NCBI RefSeq assembly: GCF_024158145.1
Contig: NZ_JAMYXM010000001.1
Coordinates: 620,001-684,000, forward strand
DNA from: Notoacmeibacter sp. MSK16QG-6
GTDB lineage: Bacteria > Pseudomonadota > Alphaproteobacteria > Rhizobiales > Rhizobiaceae
Length of the DNA: 64,000 nt
Direction of reading: 5' to 3'
The position numbers and the translations under genes were made by a program. Of this stretch, positions 56,721 through 64,000 are shown in pieces. Each line of letters begins with the position of its first letter. Positions within the stretch are counted from its first letter, which is position 1. The notes beneath the pieces are model-generated. The model was not told the DNA's origin. It did not search any database and worked only from the letters and a program-made list of their open reading frames with translations.

Positions 56721-56725
56721 TCGAA

Positions 56726-57211
56726 ATGGCCGAACTGAATTCTCTCGAAGAACTGGGCGAAGCCGCCGGCGTCGAGGCGACTGCCGAAACCAGCGCCCCC
56801 GTTCATGTCCAGAAGCTTGATGCCCATGGCCGCGCCTATGCCACCGGCAAGCGCAAGGATGCCGTCGCCCGCGTTTGGGTAAAACCCGGCTCCGGCCGCA
56901 TCAGCGTCAACGGCAAGGAATTTGCCGAATATTTCGCGCGTCCCGTCCTCCAGATGGTTCTGCAGCAGCCGATCGTTGCTGCCGACCGCGCCGGTCAGTA
57001 CGACATCGTCGCAACGGTGGCCGGTGGTGGTCTATCCGGCCAGGCTGGTGCTGTTCGCCATGGCATCTCCAAGGCGCTGACCCACTACGAGCCAGCGCTG
57101 CGTGGCGTCCTCAAGAAGGGCGGCTTCCTGACTCGCGACAGCCGCGTCGTGGAACGCAAGAAGTACGGCCGCGCAAAGGCCCGCCGGTCTTTCCAGTTCT
57201 CCAAGCGCTAA
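56726..57211 (+). CDS. rpsI: 30S ribosomal protein S9
   Basis: Small-subunit protein whose C-terminal tail reaches the P-site tRNA. The 161-residue product has an alphaproteobacterial N-terminal extension (about 35 residues, [11 protein letters not shown] onward) before [17 protein letters not shown], then [19 protein letters not shown] and the basic end [18 protein letters not shown] chose the ATG at 56726 because relatives begin similarly; a TTG at 56717 is in frame. Confidence 0.96.
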   Translation: MAELNSLEELGEAAGVEATAETSAPVHVQKLDAHGRAYATGKRKDAVARVWVKPGSGRISVNGKEFAEYFARPVLQMVLQQPIVAADRAGQYDIVATVAGGGLSGQAGAVRHGISKALTHYEPALRGVLKKGGFLTRDSRVVERKKYGRAKARRSFQFSKR

Positions 57212-57235
57212 GCGTTTCGGATCGACTGTCTTCGA

Positions 57236-57266
57236 AAGGGCCGGCTTCCAAGCCGGCCTTTTCTTT
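57236..57266 (+). terminator. Intrinsic terminator of rplM-rpsI
   Basis: GGCCGGCTT (57239-57247) and AAGCCGGCC (57250-57258) form a 9-bp inverted repeat whose central bases must open into a loop, followed by TTTTCTTTT. It lies 27 bp after the rpsI stop. Confidence 0.88.
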
Positions 57267-57352
57267 TGTGCTCGCATGGGAAAAGCGGACGCTTGTCTTC
57301 CTCCGCGCTCCGAAATATCTGGCAAGCCAGCGAATAAAGAATGGATAGGGAA

Positions 57353-58282
57353 ATGGCAGCGAAGATCTTCATCGACGGCGAACATGGCACAACGGGCCTG
57401 CAGATCCGTGAACGCCTCGCCGAGCGCGGCGACCTGACGCTGCTTTCACTGCCGGTGGAAGATCGGCGCGATGCCGCCAAACGCGCCGCCCTGCTGCAGG
57501 AAGCCGACATCGCCATTCTCTGCCTGCCGGACGACGCAGCGCGAGAGGCCGTTTCCCTGGCAAAGGGCGAAGGCACTCGTTTCATCGACGCCTCAACCGC
57601 CCACCGGACCGCCGAAGACTGGGTCTATGGATTTGCTGAGATGACGGAAGGACAGGCCCAGCGCATCGCCGCAGCGGAGAAAGTCGCCAATGTCGGCTGC
57701 TACGCCATCGGTTCGGTCGCGATGCTTCGCCCGCTGACAGAAGCGGAAATCCTGCCGCGCGACTATCCGGTCACGATCAATGCGGTGTCGGGTTATTCCG
57801 GCGGCGGCAAACAGATGATCGCGCAGATGGAAGACCCATCGCGCGATGACGCCATAACCGCCAATCACTTCGCCTATGCTTTGACGCTGGCGCACAAGCA
57901 TCTTCCTGAAATCATGATGCATGGCGGCGTCGAACGGAAGCCGATCTTCACACCTGCGGTCGGACGCTTCGCACAGGGAATGCTGGTCAATCTGCCTCTT
58001 CATCTCGACCTTCTCTCCGGTAAACCGGATCTCGCGACAATTCATGCTGCCCTCTCGGACCATTATGCCGGACAAGAGCATGTGACTGTCGCGCCGCTTG
58101 GCGAAGCAAGCGCCCTTCCCCGCCTCGATGCTGAGGCAATGACCGGCACCGACGAGTTACGCATTCACGTTTTCGGAACGGATGGCGAGGGACAGGTCAA
58201 CCTTGTTGCCGCGCTCGACAATCTCGGCAAAGGCGCATCGGGTTCAGCCGTGCAAAATCTGGATCTTATGCTGCGCGGCTAA
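57353..58282 (+). CDS. argC: N-acetyl-gamma-glutamyl-phosphate reductase, type 2
   Basis: Reduces N-acetylglutamyl phosphate in arginine synthesis. The 309-residue product is of the short type 2 class found in rhizobia, with [18 protein letters not shown] at the start and the catalytic Cys116 in [10 protein letters not shown]; the substrate segment [10 protein letters not shown] and HKHLPEI with a conserved His follow. I chose the ATG at 57353, where homology begins; an ATG four codons upstream is possible. Confidence 0.93.
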   Translation: MAAKIFIDGEHGTTGLQIRERLAERGDLTLLSLPVEDRRDAAKRAALLQEADIAILCLPDDAAREAVSLAKGEGTRFIDASTAHRTAEDWVYGFAEMTEGQAQRIAAAEKVANVGCYAIGSVAMLRPLTEAEILPRDYPVTINAVSGYSGGGKQMIAQMEDPSRDDAITANHFAYALTLAHKHLPEIMMHGGVERKPIFTPAVGRFAQGMLVNLPLHLDLLSGKPDLATIHAALSDHYAGQEHVTVAPLGEASALPRLDAEAMTGTDELRIHVFGTDGEGQVNLVAALDNLGKGASGSAVQNLDLMLRG

Positions 58283-58305
58283 GGAGTTCTCACGCCTCGC
58301 AGCAA

Positions 58306-59439
58306 TCAGACACCTTGCGCGGTGGCCCAACCATTGCCGTAAGACTGAACCTCCACCCGAGTCTGCGGAGGATATGCGCCCTTGGTTCCGCGCCAATGGG
58401 CCGTCGCCCATCCCAGAACGACGATTGCCAACCCCTGATGCGTGAGCGCCGCATGGAGCGGAACGGCCCAAAGCAGCGTCAGAATGCCGATGACCATCTG
58501 GGCAGCGACCAACAGTACGAGAATGGCTGCCCGACGTGCGTGGGTCGTATTGCCGCCGGCGAAACCGGCAATGGCGTGCCAGATCACTGCGCCGGCTACG
58601 ACATAGGCGCCGATCCGGTGGACGAATTGCACGGCCTTCGGATTTTCAAAGAGATTGCGCCAGGCCGGCTCAAGCGTATCGAGCCCGGACGGTATCCATG
58701 CACCGTCCATCCTGGGCCAGGTATTGTAGGCAAGCCCCGCATCTAGCCCGGCGACTAGACCGCCGATAAATATCTGGATCAGTAAAAGAAGGACGATCAG
58801 CCCAGCGCCGATCTGAAAACCGCGTGTGGACGGCCCGCCGCTATGGGGGGCAAGTCCCCGCGCCACGGCCATCGTTGCGGTAAAGATGAGACAAGCTGTC
58901 GTCAGATGGATGGCGAGACGGTACTGCGAGACGTCGGTCCGTTCGGTCAGACCTGACGCAACCATCCACCAGCCAATTGCGCCCTGCAGGCCACCAAGCA
59001 GCAAAATGCCGATCAGCCGGGGCAGCACGCGCCGCTCGATCTTGCCGAGCGCCCAAAAGCCGATCAATCCGACTGCGAAGACGAAGCCCACGCCTCGCGC
59101 AAGCAAACGATGCGCCCATTCCCACCAGAAAATCGTCTTGAACTCGCTCAACGTCATTCCGGCATTGATCTGGGTATATTCCGGTATCTGCTTGTATTTC
59201 TCGAATTCTTCCCGCCATTCGGCCGAGTTCATGGGCGGAACAACCCCGTGGATCGGCTTCCATTCGGTGATCGAAAGGCCGCTATCGGTCAGCCTCGTCG
59301 CGCCACCGACGAGAACCAACGCAAAGATGAGAAGCAACACCAGATAAAGCCAGACCCGAATCTGCCTGCGGTTCCTGTCTTCCCGGCGCGTCGCCGCTAC
59401 GGGGTCGAAATCGGAGAAGGAGGCGGGAATGGCGGCCAT
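58306..59439 (-). CDS. ctaA: Heme A synthase (COX15/CtaA)
   Basis: Membrane enzyme that oxidises heme O to heme A for aa3-type cytochrome oxidase. The 377-residue product has about eight membrane helices. The family signs are [20 protein letters not shown] in helix 1 and its following loop, [52 protein letters not shown] and [12 protein letters not shown] with the heme-ligand histidines. AAGGA precedes the ATG at 59439 by about 10 bases. Its presence implies a heme-A oxidase and so aerobic respiration. Confidence 0.94.
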   Translation of the reverse strand: MAAIPASFSDFDPVAATRREDRNRRQIRVWLYLVLLLIFALVLVGGATRLTDSGLSITEWKPIHGVVPPMNSAEWREEFEKYKQIPEYTQINAGMTLSEFKTIFWWEWAHRLLARGVGFVFAVGLIGFWALGKIERRVLPRLIGILLLGGLQGAIGWWMVASGLTERTDVSQYRLAIHLTTACLIFTATMAVARGLAPHSGGPSTRGFQIGAGLIVLLLLIQIFIGGLVAGLDAGLAYNTWPRMDGAWIPSGLDTLEPAWRNLFENPKAVQFVHRIGAYVVAGAVIWHAIAGFAGGNTTHARRAAILVLLVAAQMVIGILTLLWAVPLHAALTHQGLAIVVLGWATAHWRGTKGAYPPQTRVEVQSYGNGWATAQGV

Positions 59440-59543
59440 GGCCGGGCTATCCTTTCGGCAGAGCACAATGGCCGGGTTGTGCCGTAGCACGAAATGGTTT
59501 TCAAGCGGCTGATCGTGCTGCTTTCGTGATACAGGCCCTTACC

Positions 59544-59759
59544 ATGCGTCCCAATCTGCGCACATTGATCGGATCGATCCTCCTTATTGTGCTCACGCTT
59601 TTCTATGCGTGGCTGACCGTCGCCGTCGCTACGGCCCGGCTGGCGGAATCGAGCGGCCTGACCCATCTGATCTTTTTCGCCACCACTGGTTTGTTCTGGC
59701 TGGCGCCGGCCATGCTGCTGGTGCGTTGGATGTACCGTCCTCGCAAGGACAACGGCTAA
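59544..59759 (+). CDS. DUF2842 family small membrane protein
   Basis: A 71-residue protein with two hydrophobic helices, LIGSILLIVLTLFYAWLTV and HLIFFATTGLFWLAPAML, ending in a basic tail. It matches the uncharacterised DUF2842 family restricted mostly to alphaproteobacteria, where it lies beside ctaA as here. A GTG at 59526 is an alternative start. The function is unknown; a link to cytochrome oxidase assembly is only suggested by position. Confidence 0.8.
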   Translation: MRPNLRTLIGSILLIVLTLFYAWLTVAVATARLAESSGLTHLIFFATTGLFWLAPAMLLVRWMYRPRKDNG

Positions 59760-59878
59760 CCTCCGGTTTACCAAGCTGTCGTCAATGCGGCGGCGCTCAC
59801 ACTTGTTTCAGGAACGTCTGTTCTAATCCGCTGGAATTGCGAGGCCACGCCTCTAACAAATCACTCCGGATGCTGCGG

Positions 59879-61162
59879 ATGAACCAGACGATCACTCGTC
59901 AGAAGATAACTCGCCGGAAAGTCCCGGCGCCTCAGATCATGCCCTTCTTTACCGGCAATGGCTGGCGCTTGGTCGAAGGTCCGGAAGGCCATGCGCTGCA
60001 TCAGACCCTGGCGAAGGATGCCGCCGCGTTTGGCGCGCCGCAGGGCCCGCATTGGGCCGAAGCGTGGGAAAAGGCGACCGCCGCGCAAATTATCTACGCA
60101 GTCCATGTCGATGACGGTCTGCCTGTGGTTTCCCTGCCGCTGGATATTCGTTCTTCATCCGGCATAACCGTCGCCGCCCTGCCCGGGGGTTCGCACGCCA
60201 ATGGCTGCTTTCCTGTCATGGCAAAATTCGCGAATAGCGACATCGATCCCAATGGCCTTGGCGAAATACTGCGGGAATTCCATCCAGAGATCGATGCCGT
60301 GATCCTGGAGAGGATGCATACCGAAATGAACGGGTTCGCCAATCCGTTTCTGCCGCTCCGCACCAATATCAGCGTCGATCCCGATCTTGCCGCCGATCTC
60401 AAAGGGGGCTGGGACGCCTGGCTCAAACGCAATTCCGGCAAGAAAAAACGCAAGAAACACCGTCAGGATTACAGCGCGCTCGAAGCGCTCGGCGCGGTCT
60501 CCTTCGAGGTTTTGAGCGAGTCCTCAGAAATATGTGCTGCACTCGACACGTTCTTTGCCATGAAGGCTGAACGATTTCGTGAGATTGGCGTCCGGGATGT
60601 GTTTGCCGACGAAACCATTCAAGCCTTTTTCCATCGTCTGGCGGCAGGTTATGCAGGCAGCGGCGGTCGGCAGTTCGACCTCTCCGTTCTGCGCATCGAC
60701 GACCGTCCCATCGCGATCGGCGGCCACAGCCTTCTGCCGGATCGCATGATCTGCGAATTCTCGGCATTCGAACCGGTCGAGACAGGCATCCGATCAGTGA
60801 GTCCATCGCTTTACATGCATTTCGAATCCATCAAACGCGCTGCGAATGACGGGTATCGCTTTTATGATTTTTCGGTAGGCGACGAACCATACAAGCAGCG
60901 CTGGTGCGACACACGAACCGAGCTGTTCGATGTGGCCGTCGGTCTCACGCTGAAAGGCCGCGCCTTTGCGTCGGCCCATAATCTGGTGGCGCGAAGCAAA
61001 CGACGTATCAAATCGAACGGCGCCGCCACGCAAATTTTACAAAAGCTGAGGCGCGCCAGCTTCTTGATCAAGCTTCTTCCGGGGTCTTTTCGATGGCCTT
61101 CGCCAGTTCCGAGCAGGTCGCGATGGTCAGATTGCGGAAACCGGCATCGTGAAGCGCTCTGA
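59879..61162 (+). CDS. BioF2/FemAB-like GNAT acyltransferase (Acetyltransf_6 type)
   Basis: A protein of about 427 residues with the GNAT-related fold of CelD/BioF2 proteins, often found in cellulose or exopolysaccharide clusters. Landmarks are the central RQDYSALEALG, LRIDDRPIAIGGHSLLPDRM and YRFYDFSVGDEPYKQRWCDT, typical of that family. The start is uncertain (ATG at 59879 or 59870; no clear ribosome site). The last 95 bp overlap the end of the converging Wzz gene, and the final residues look like an accidental tail, so an original stop may have been lost. The acyl donor and acceptor are unknown. Confidence 0.8.
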   Translation: MNQTITRQKITRRKVPAPQIMPFFTGNGWRLVEGPEGHALHQTLAKDAAAFGAPQGPHWAEAWEKATAAQIIYAVHVDDGLPVVSLPLDIRSSSGITVAALPGGSHANGCFPVMAKFANSDIDPNGLGEILREFHPEIDAVILERMHTEMNGFANPFLPLRTNISVDPDLAADLKGGWDAWLKRNSGKKKRKKHRQDYSALEALGAVSFEVLSESSEICAALDTFFAMKAERFREIGVRDVFADETIQAFFHRLAAGYAGSGGRQFDLSVLRIDDRPIAIGGHSLLPDRMICEFSAFEPVETGIRSVSPSLYMHFESIKRAANDGYRFYDFSVGDEPYKQRWCDTRTELFDVAVGLTLKGRAFASAHNLVARSKRRIKSNGAATQILQKLRRASFLIKLLPGSFRWPSPVPSRSRWSDCGNRHREAL

Positions 61163-63146
61163 CATGGCCATCGATCTCGGCTTCGTCAGCGTCCATCACA
61201 GAAATCACAATCTCGGCGTTTTCGCTGCGCAGTCGCGCAAGCCCAGTCGCGTCGGTCGAGCCGGCCTCGACCAGCACGACATCGAAAACGTCTTCCAGCG
61301 CTTCCAATATATCGGGCAATCGGTCGATCTGGCCGACTGCTTCATCAGGCTCGGTCAGGCCGAAGGGTACAACAGACAAATCCGAATATCCGTCGCCGCG
61401 TACGACTTGCGAGAGCGTCGCCTTATCGGCCAGCACGTCCATGATGCCTATTGCCGTCTCGCCATCAAGCGGCGGTCTCGATGCCGCTGCGCTTTCCGTC
61501 AGGTCGAAGAGGATTGCCCGCAACCCGGCATCGGCCAAAGCACGGGCAATGGCGATTCCGACGATAGCCGCGCCGTCGCCTTCCGGGCTAACGAAAACGA
61601 CACGAGATGCCCCTGTGTTCGCAAGTACCGAGACCATCTCTCCCGCCGTTGTGGCGACGGCGACTTCGGGCTCGGAGGAAATAGGCGCGATATCCGCCTC
61701 CGATGGAACCAGTTCAGGCGCCTCGTGATCGTGTCGCCGTGGTAGGGGAGGCGCGACGGCGGAAGGAACGGCGCTCGAGCTCACCTTTTCCGAAACGACC
61801 ACGGTCTGGCGAAGCGCACGGCCGCTCATCAGTTCTGCAATCAGAACCGCAACCACGGCGAGAAGCATGCTGCCGACCAAAGCGGCCGCAACAATCGGAA
61901 CGGGTTTTGGAAAAACCGGCGAGGTGGGCACGGTAGCGCGAGAGAAGATGCGCGCATCCACCGGCTGATAGTCAGCCGCATCGCGCGACTGCGCCGCCCG
62001 GTAACGGGCCAGATAGCTTTCCAGAAGATCACGCTGCGCCGATGCCTCACGTTCGAGCGCACGGAGACCAACCTCTTCTTCATCGACACGCGCCGATTCC
62101 GCCTTCAGCGAAGAGATCCGGTCGGATAATTCCTGTTCGCGCAGACGGGCGGTCTCGGCCTCGGCCGCCAACGCATTCGCTGCCTTGCGAGCCTCTGTGC
62201 GGATCTGTTGATCCAACTGCGAGAGCTGGCTGCGAAGACCGCGCATGCGCGGGTGGTTGTCCAAAAGACGGGCGGACAATTCGGCGATGTCGCTCGCCAG
62301 TTCCGCACGCCTCTCCTGCAGGTTTTGCACCACGGGCGATTGAAGAACAGCGGGCAGGCCATTCAATCCCTCGCCCCGGTTCAACGCCTCGCGAACGCTT
62401 CTGGCCTGCGCCGCCGCGTCCGATGCCTCGGCCCGCACGCGTGACAGTTCGGCGGAGAGGTCACCAAGTTGCTGGCTGGCCAGCGTCCCGTCGCTGCGGA
62501 AGGAGGGAATATCCTTCTCAGCGCGGTAGGCTGCAACTGAGGCTTCGGCTTCACGCACCCGCTTTTGAAGCTCTTCTATCTCGGGTGAAAGCCAGGCCGT
62601 CGCCGATGCATTGCTATCGGCCTTCGCACGCGCCTGCACGGCTATGTATTCGTCGGCGACCGCATTGGCTCCTGCCGCGGCAAGCTCCGGGTCTTCCGAC
62701 GTGAACTCTATGACGATGACACGGGAATTGGGGACGCGATATACGGCGATATGTTCGCCCACGCGCGTCAGAATATCATCGTCGGGCTCGGAGAATGGCA
62801 GTAGCGATGAGGCTTGGAACTCCGGTCTGCTTGCTAGATCGAGCCGTTCGATCACATTGGTGAGCACTTCCGTCGAAGTGACCAGAGCCACCTGGCTCTC
62901 CACCGCCTCCGCATCGAGCGCAGAGCGATCCGGTTCGTTCGGACGCGTAAAGACGCTTTCGCCGGTTTCCACGATGACACGCGCTTCGCCCATATAGGTC
63001 TTGGGCAGAAGGATCACGGCAAAAACCGCCAATGCAGTGCAGGCGAGCACGGCGATCAAAATTCTCGCCCAGTTGCGCCAGATTGCGCCCATCAATGTGC
63101 CCATGTCGACATCGACGTCCTGGTCGTGGTGGGAAACCTGATGCAT
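61068..63146 (-). CDS. Wzz/GumC-type polysaccharide co-polymerase with degenerate kinase domain
   Basis: A 692-residue inner-membrane protein for polysaccharide chain-length control. Membrane segments lie at about 28-48 and near 410-435, with a long Glu/Arg/Ala-rich coiled coil between them. A C-terminal part of about 180 residues has the outline of a BY-kinase, but the Walker A place reads VSPEGDGAAIVG with no GKS/T, the A' motif reads ILFDLTES, and there is no terminal tyrosine cluster, so it is unlikely to be an active kinase. CGGAG precedes the ATG. It is divergent from the Wza-like gene and overlaps the acyltransferase gene tail to tail. Confidence 0.85.
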   Translation of the reverse strand: MHQVSHHDQDVDVDMGTLMGAIWRNWARILIAVLACTALAVFAVILLPKTYMGEARVIVETGESVFTRPNEPDRSALDAEAVESQVALVTSTEVLTNVIERLDLASRPEFQASSLLPFSEPDDDILTRVGEHIAVYRVPNSRVIVIEFTSEDPELAAAGANAVADEYIAVQARAKADSNASATAWLSPEIEELQKRVREAEASVAAYRAEKDIPSFRSDGTLASQQLGDLSAELSRVRAEASDAAAQARSVREALNRGEGLNGLPAVLQSPVVQNLQERRAELASDIAELSARLLDNHPRMRGLRSQLSQLDQQIRTEARKAANALAAEAETARLREQELSDRISSLKAESARVDEEEVGLRALEREASAQRDLLESYLARYRAAQSRDAADYQPVDARIFSRATVPTSPVFPKPVPIVAAALVGSMLLAVVAVLIAELMSGRALRQTVVVSEKVSSSAVPSAVAPPLPRRHDHEAPELVPSEADIAPISSEPEVAVATTAGEMVSVLANTGASRVVFVSPEGDGAAIVGIAIARALADAGLRAILFDLTESAAASRPPLDGETAIGIMDVLADKATLSQVVRGDGYSDLSVVPFGLTEPDEAVGQIDRLPDILEALEDVFDVVLVEAGSTDATGLARLRSENAEIVISVMDADEAEIDGHVRALHDAGFRNLTIATCSELAKAIEKTPEEA

Positions 63147-63315
63147 GCGAAAACTCCGATACTCTCGGCCTGAAGGTAAAGAAGGATGGTTTCACATGCG
63201 TTAAGCCTCGCGACGCCGTGAAGCGCGCTTTACCGCGTCTTAACCCTAATAGATCGATAACGGCTTATGGCCGCCGAGTTCGAAACGGTGCGGCGCGTGT
63301 GTAGGACCGCAAACC

Positions 63316-63882
63316 ATGTTGCCGAACCGACTGCTTCTCATGCTGTTTTCCGCTTTTCTTCTGACAGCGGCAGGATGCTCTCACTATCGGCCAGCGCCCG
63401 CCGCTTTCCACGCCGCGCTTCAGGAACCGTATCGGCTGGATGCCGGCGACAACATCCGACTGCTGGTCTATGAGGAGGACGATCTGTCTCAGACCTATGC
63501 GGTCGACCAGGCTGGCTACGTTTCGATCCCGCTGGTCGGCCTGGTCCCGGCACGCGGCCGCACGGCCCAGGAGCTGGAACTGGATATTGCCGCCAAGCTG
63601 GCCAACGGCTTTCTACGCGATCCCGATGTGGCCGTCGAAGTGGACCGCTACCGTCCCGTCTTCATCATGGGTGAAGTGGGCGCTGCCGGCCAGTACCTCT
63701 ATGTCCCTGGAATGACAGTGCAAAAAGCCATCGCCGCCGCAGGAGGCTTCAGCACGCGGGCCTATCAGGGTTCGGTGGACATCACCAGAACCGTCAACGG
63801 CGAAGTCATGACAGGCCGGGTACCCATCTCCGATCCTCTGCTGCCCGGTGATACGGTTTACGTTCGTGAAAGGCTTTTCTAG
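63316..63882 (+). CDS. Wza/GumB-type polysaccharide export lipoprotein
   Basis: Outer-membrane export protein of a polysaccharide pathway, 188 residues, the short form. The lipoprotein signal is clear (LLLMLFSAFLLTAAGC, with Cys at about residue 21). The Poly_export domain shows YRLDAGDNIRLLVYEEDDL and GYVSIPLVGLVPARGRTA, and a SLBB-like part shows VFIMGEVGAAGQYLYVPGMT and VQKAIAAAGGF. AGGA lies 9 bases before the ATG. It presumably pairs with the divergent Wzz protein and the glycosyltransferase that follows. Confidence 0.92.
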   Translation: MLPNRLLLMLFSAFLLTAAGCSHYRPAPAAFHAALQEPYRLDAGDNIRLLVYEEDDLSQTYAVDQAGYVSIPLVGLVPARGRTAQELELDIAAKLANGFLRDPDVAVEVDRYRPVFIMGEVGAAGQYLYVPGMTVQKAIAAAGGFSTRAYQGSVDITRTVNGEVMTGRVPISDPLLPGDTVYVRERLF

Positions 63883-63917
63883 GAGCGTTGCAACAGCGAA
63901 ACCGAGGGCTGACAGTC

Positions 63918-64000
63918 ATGCGTATCGTCCATTGTTTTCGCTCTCCCGTCGGAGGCATCTTCCGCCACGTACGCGATCTGTCGCTTCGTCAGGAAGCCAT
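63918..64000 (+). CDS. Glycosyltransferase, N-terminal fragment (3' end outside window)
   Basis: The open frame from the ATG at 63918 runs off the window after 27 codons. It begins MRIVHCFRSPVGGIFRHVRD, a pattern seen at the start of GT4-type glycosyltransferases with a GG-x-x-R/x-H nucleotide-sugar loop. It lies 35 bp after the Wza-like gene on the same strand, which suits a polysaccharide operon. Family subgroup and sugar cannot be told from this short part. Confidence 0.7.
   Translation, partial: MRIVHCFRSPVGGIFRHVRDLSLRQEA

Noticed and set aside
1..64000. CRISPR arrays, insertion sequences, prophage genes, rRNA operons or replication origin
   Set aside because: No regularly spaced repeats, transposase or integrase motifs, rRNA sequence or DnaA-box cluster were seen when reading both strands.

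Overview
The window looks like chromosomal DNA of a high-GC alphaproteobacterium of the Hyphomicrobiales (Rhizobiales) type. Supporting signs are the gene neighbourhoods clpP-clpX/lon-hupB-tRNA, rplM-rpsI-argC-ctaA and ppx-rlmE-MFS-guaB, a fused cysNC, the two-gene egtBD set, a full CtrA box (TTAA-N7-TTAAC) and RpoH-type promoters with CTTG -35 elements. A Calvin-cycle operon in such a genome would fit an Aurantimonadaceae-like organism (Aurantimonas, Fulvimarina), but genus and family are inference. No transposase, integrase, CRISPR array, rRNA or replication origin was seen.

Layout. 1-8176 (+): the downstream part of a Calvin-Benson-Bassham operon: phosphoribulokinase (5' end cut off), transketolase, GAPDH, PGK, class II aldolase, pentulose-phosphate epimerase and two HAD phosphatases (CbbZ, CbbY). 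RubisCO is not in the window. 8231-14554 (-): a visibly AT-richer four-gene exopolysaccharide locus: initiating sugar transferase, O-antigen-ligase-like polymerase, an unrecognised TPR/jelly-roll-like protein and a Wzc-type tyrosine autokinase. 15046-29480 and on to 31018: guaA, a YciE/YciF-like protein, MTA/SAH nucleosidase, tspO, an RsmB-like methyltransferase, an orphan TAXI binding protein, divergent katA/oxyR, PQQ sugar dehydrogenase, MAPEG, guaB, an MFS pump, rlmE and a Ppx/GppA protein with a long arginine-rich extension. 31233-40561: tRNA-Gln, sulfate activation (cysDNC-cysQ), phosphohexomutase, kdsA, ergothioneine synthesis (egtBD), tRNA-Asp, tRNA-Val.

40770-48130: protein quality control and nucleoid genes (hupB, lon, clpX, clpP) with a mechanosensitive channel and a small Cys-rich protein between lon and clpX. 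lon and clpP each have a heat-shock-type promoter upstream. 48414-56011: a periplasmic repeat protein, a PhoD-like phosphatase, metY, a CtrA box followed by an orphan terminator (candidate small RNA), DUF6653, CoA-binding and VOC proteins, a crotonase without catalytic glutamates, a thioesterase, and a BrnT/BrnA toxin-antitoxin pair behind a perfect 16-bp palindrome. 56259-64000: rplM-rpsI, argC, ctaA, DUF2842, then the start of a second polysaccharide locus: BioF2/GNAT-type protein, Wzz protein with a degenerate kinase domain, Wza-like lipoprotein, and a glycosyltransferase cut by the window end.

Most genes are ordinary housekeeping genes. The observations most worth following are the CtrA-associated transcript at 52372-52488, the degenerate kinase domain in the second Wzz protein set against the intact Wzc of the first locus, the arginine-rich Ppx/GppA extension, the unknown protein inside the first EPS operon, and the BrnTA operator.
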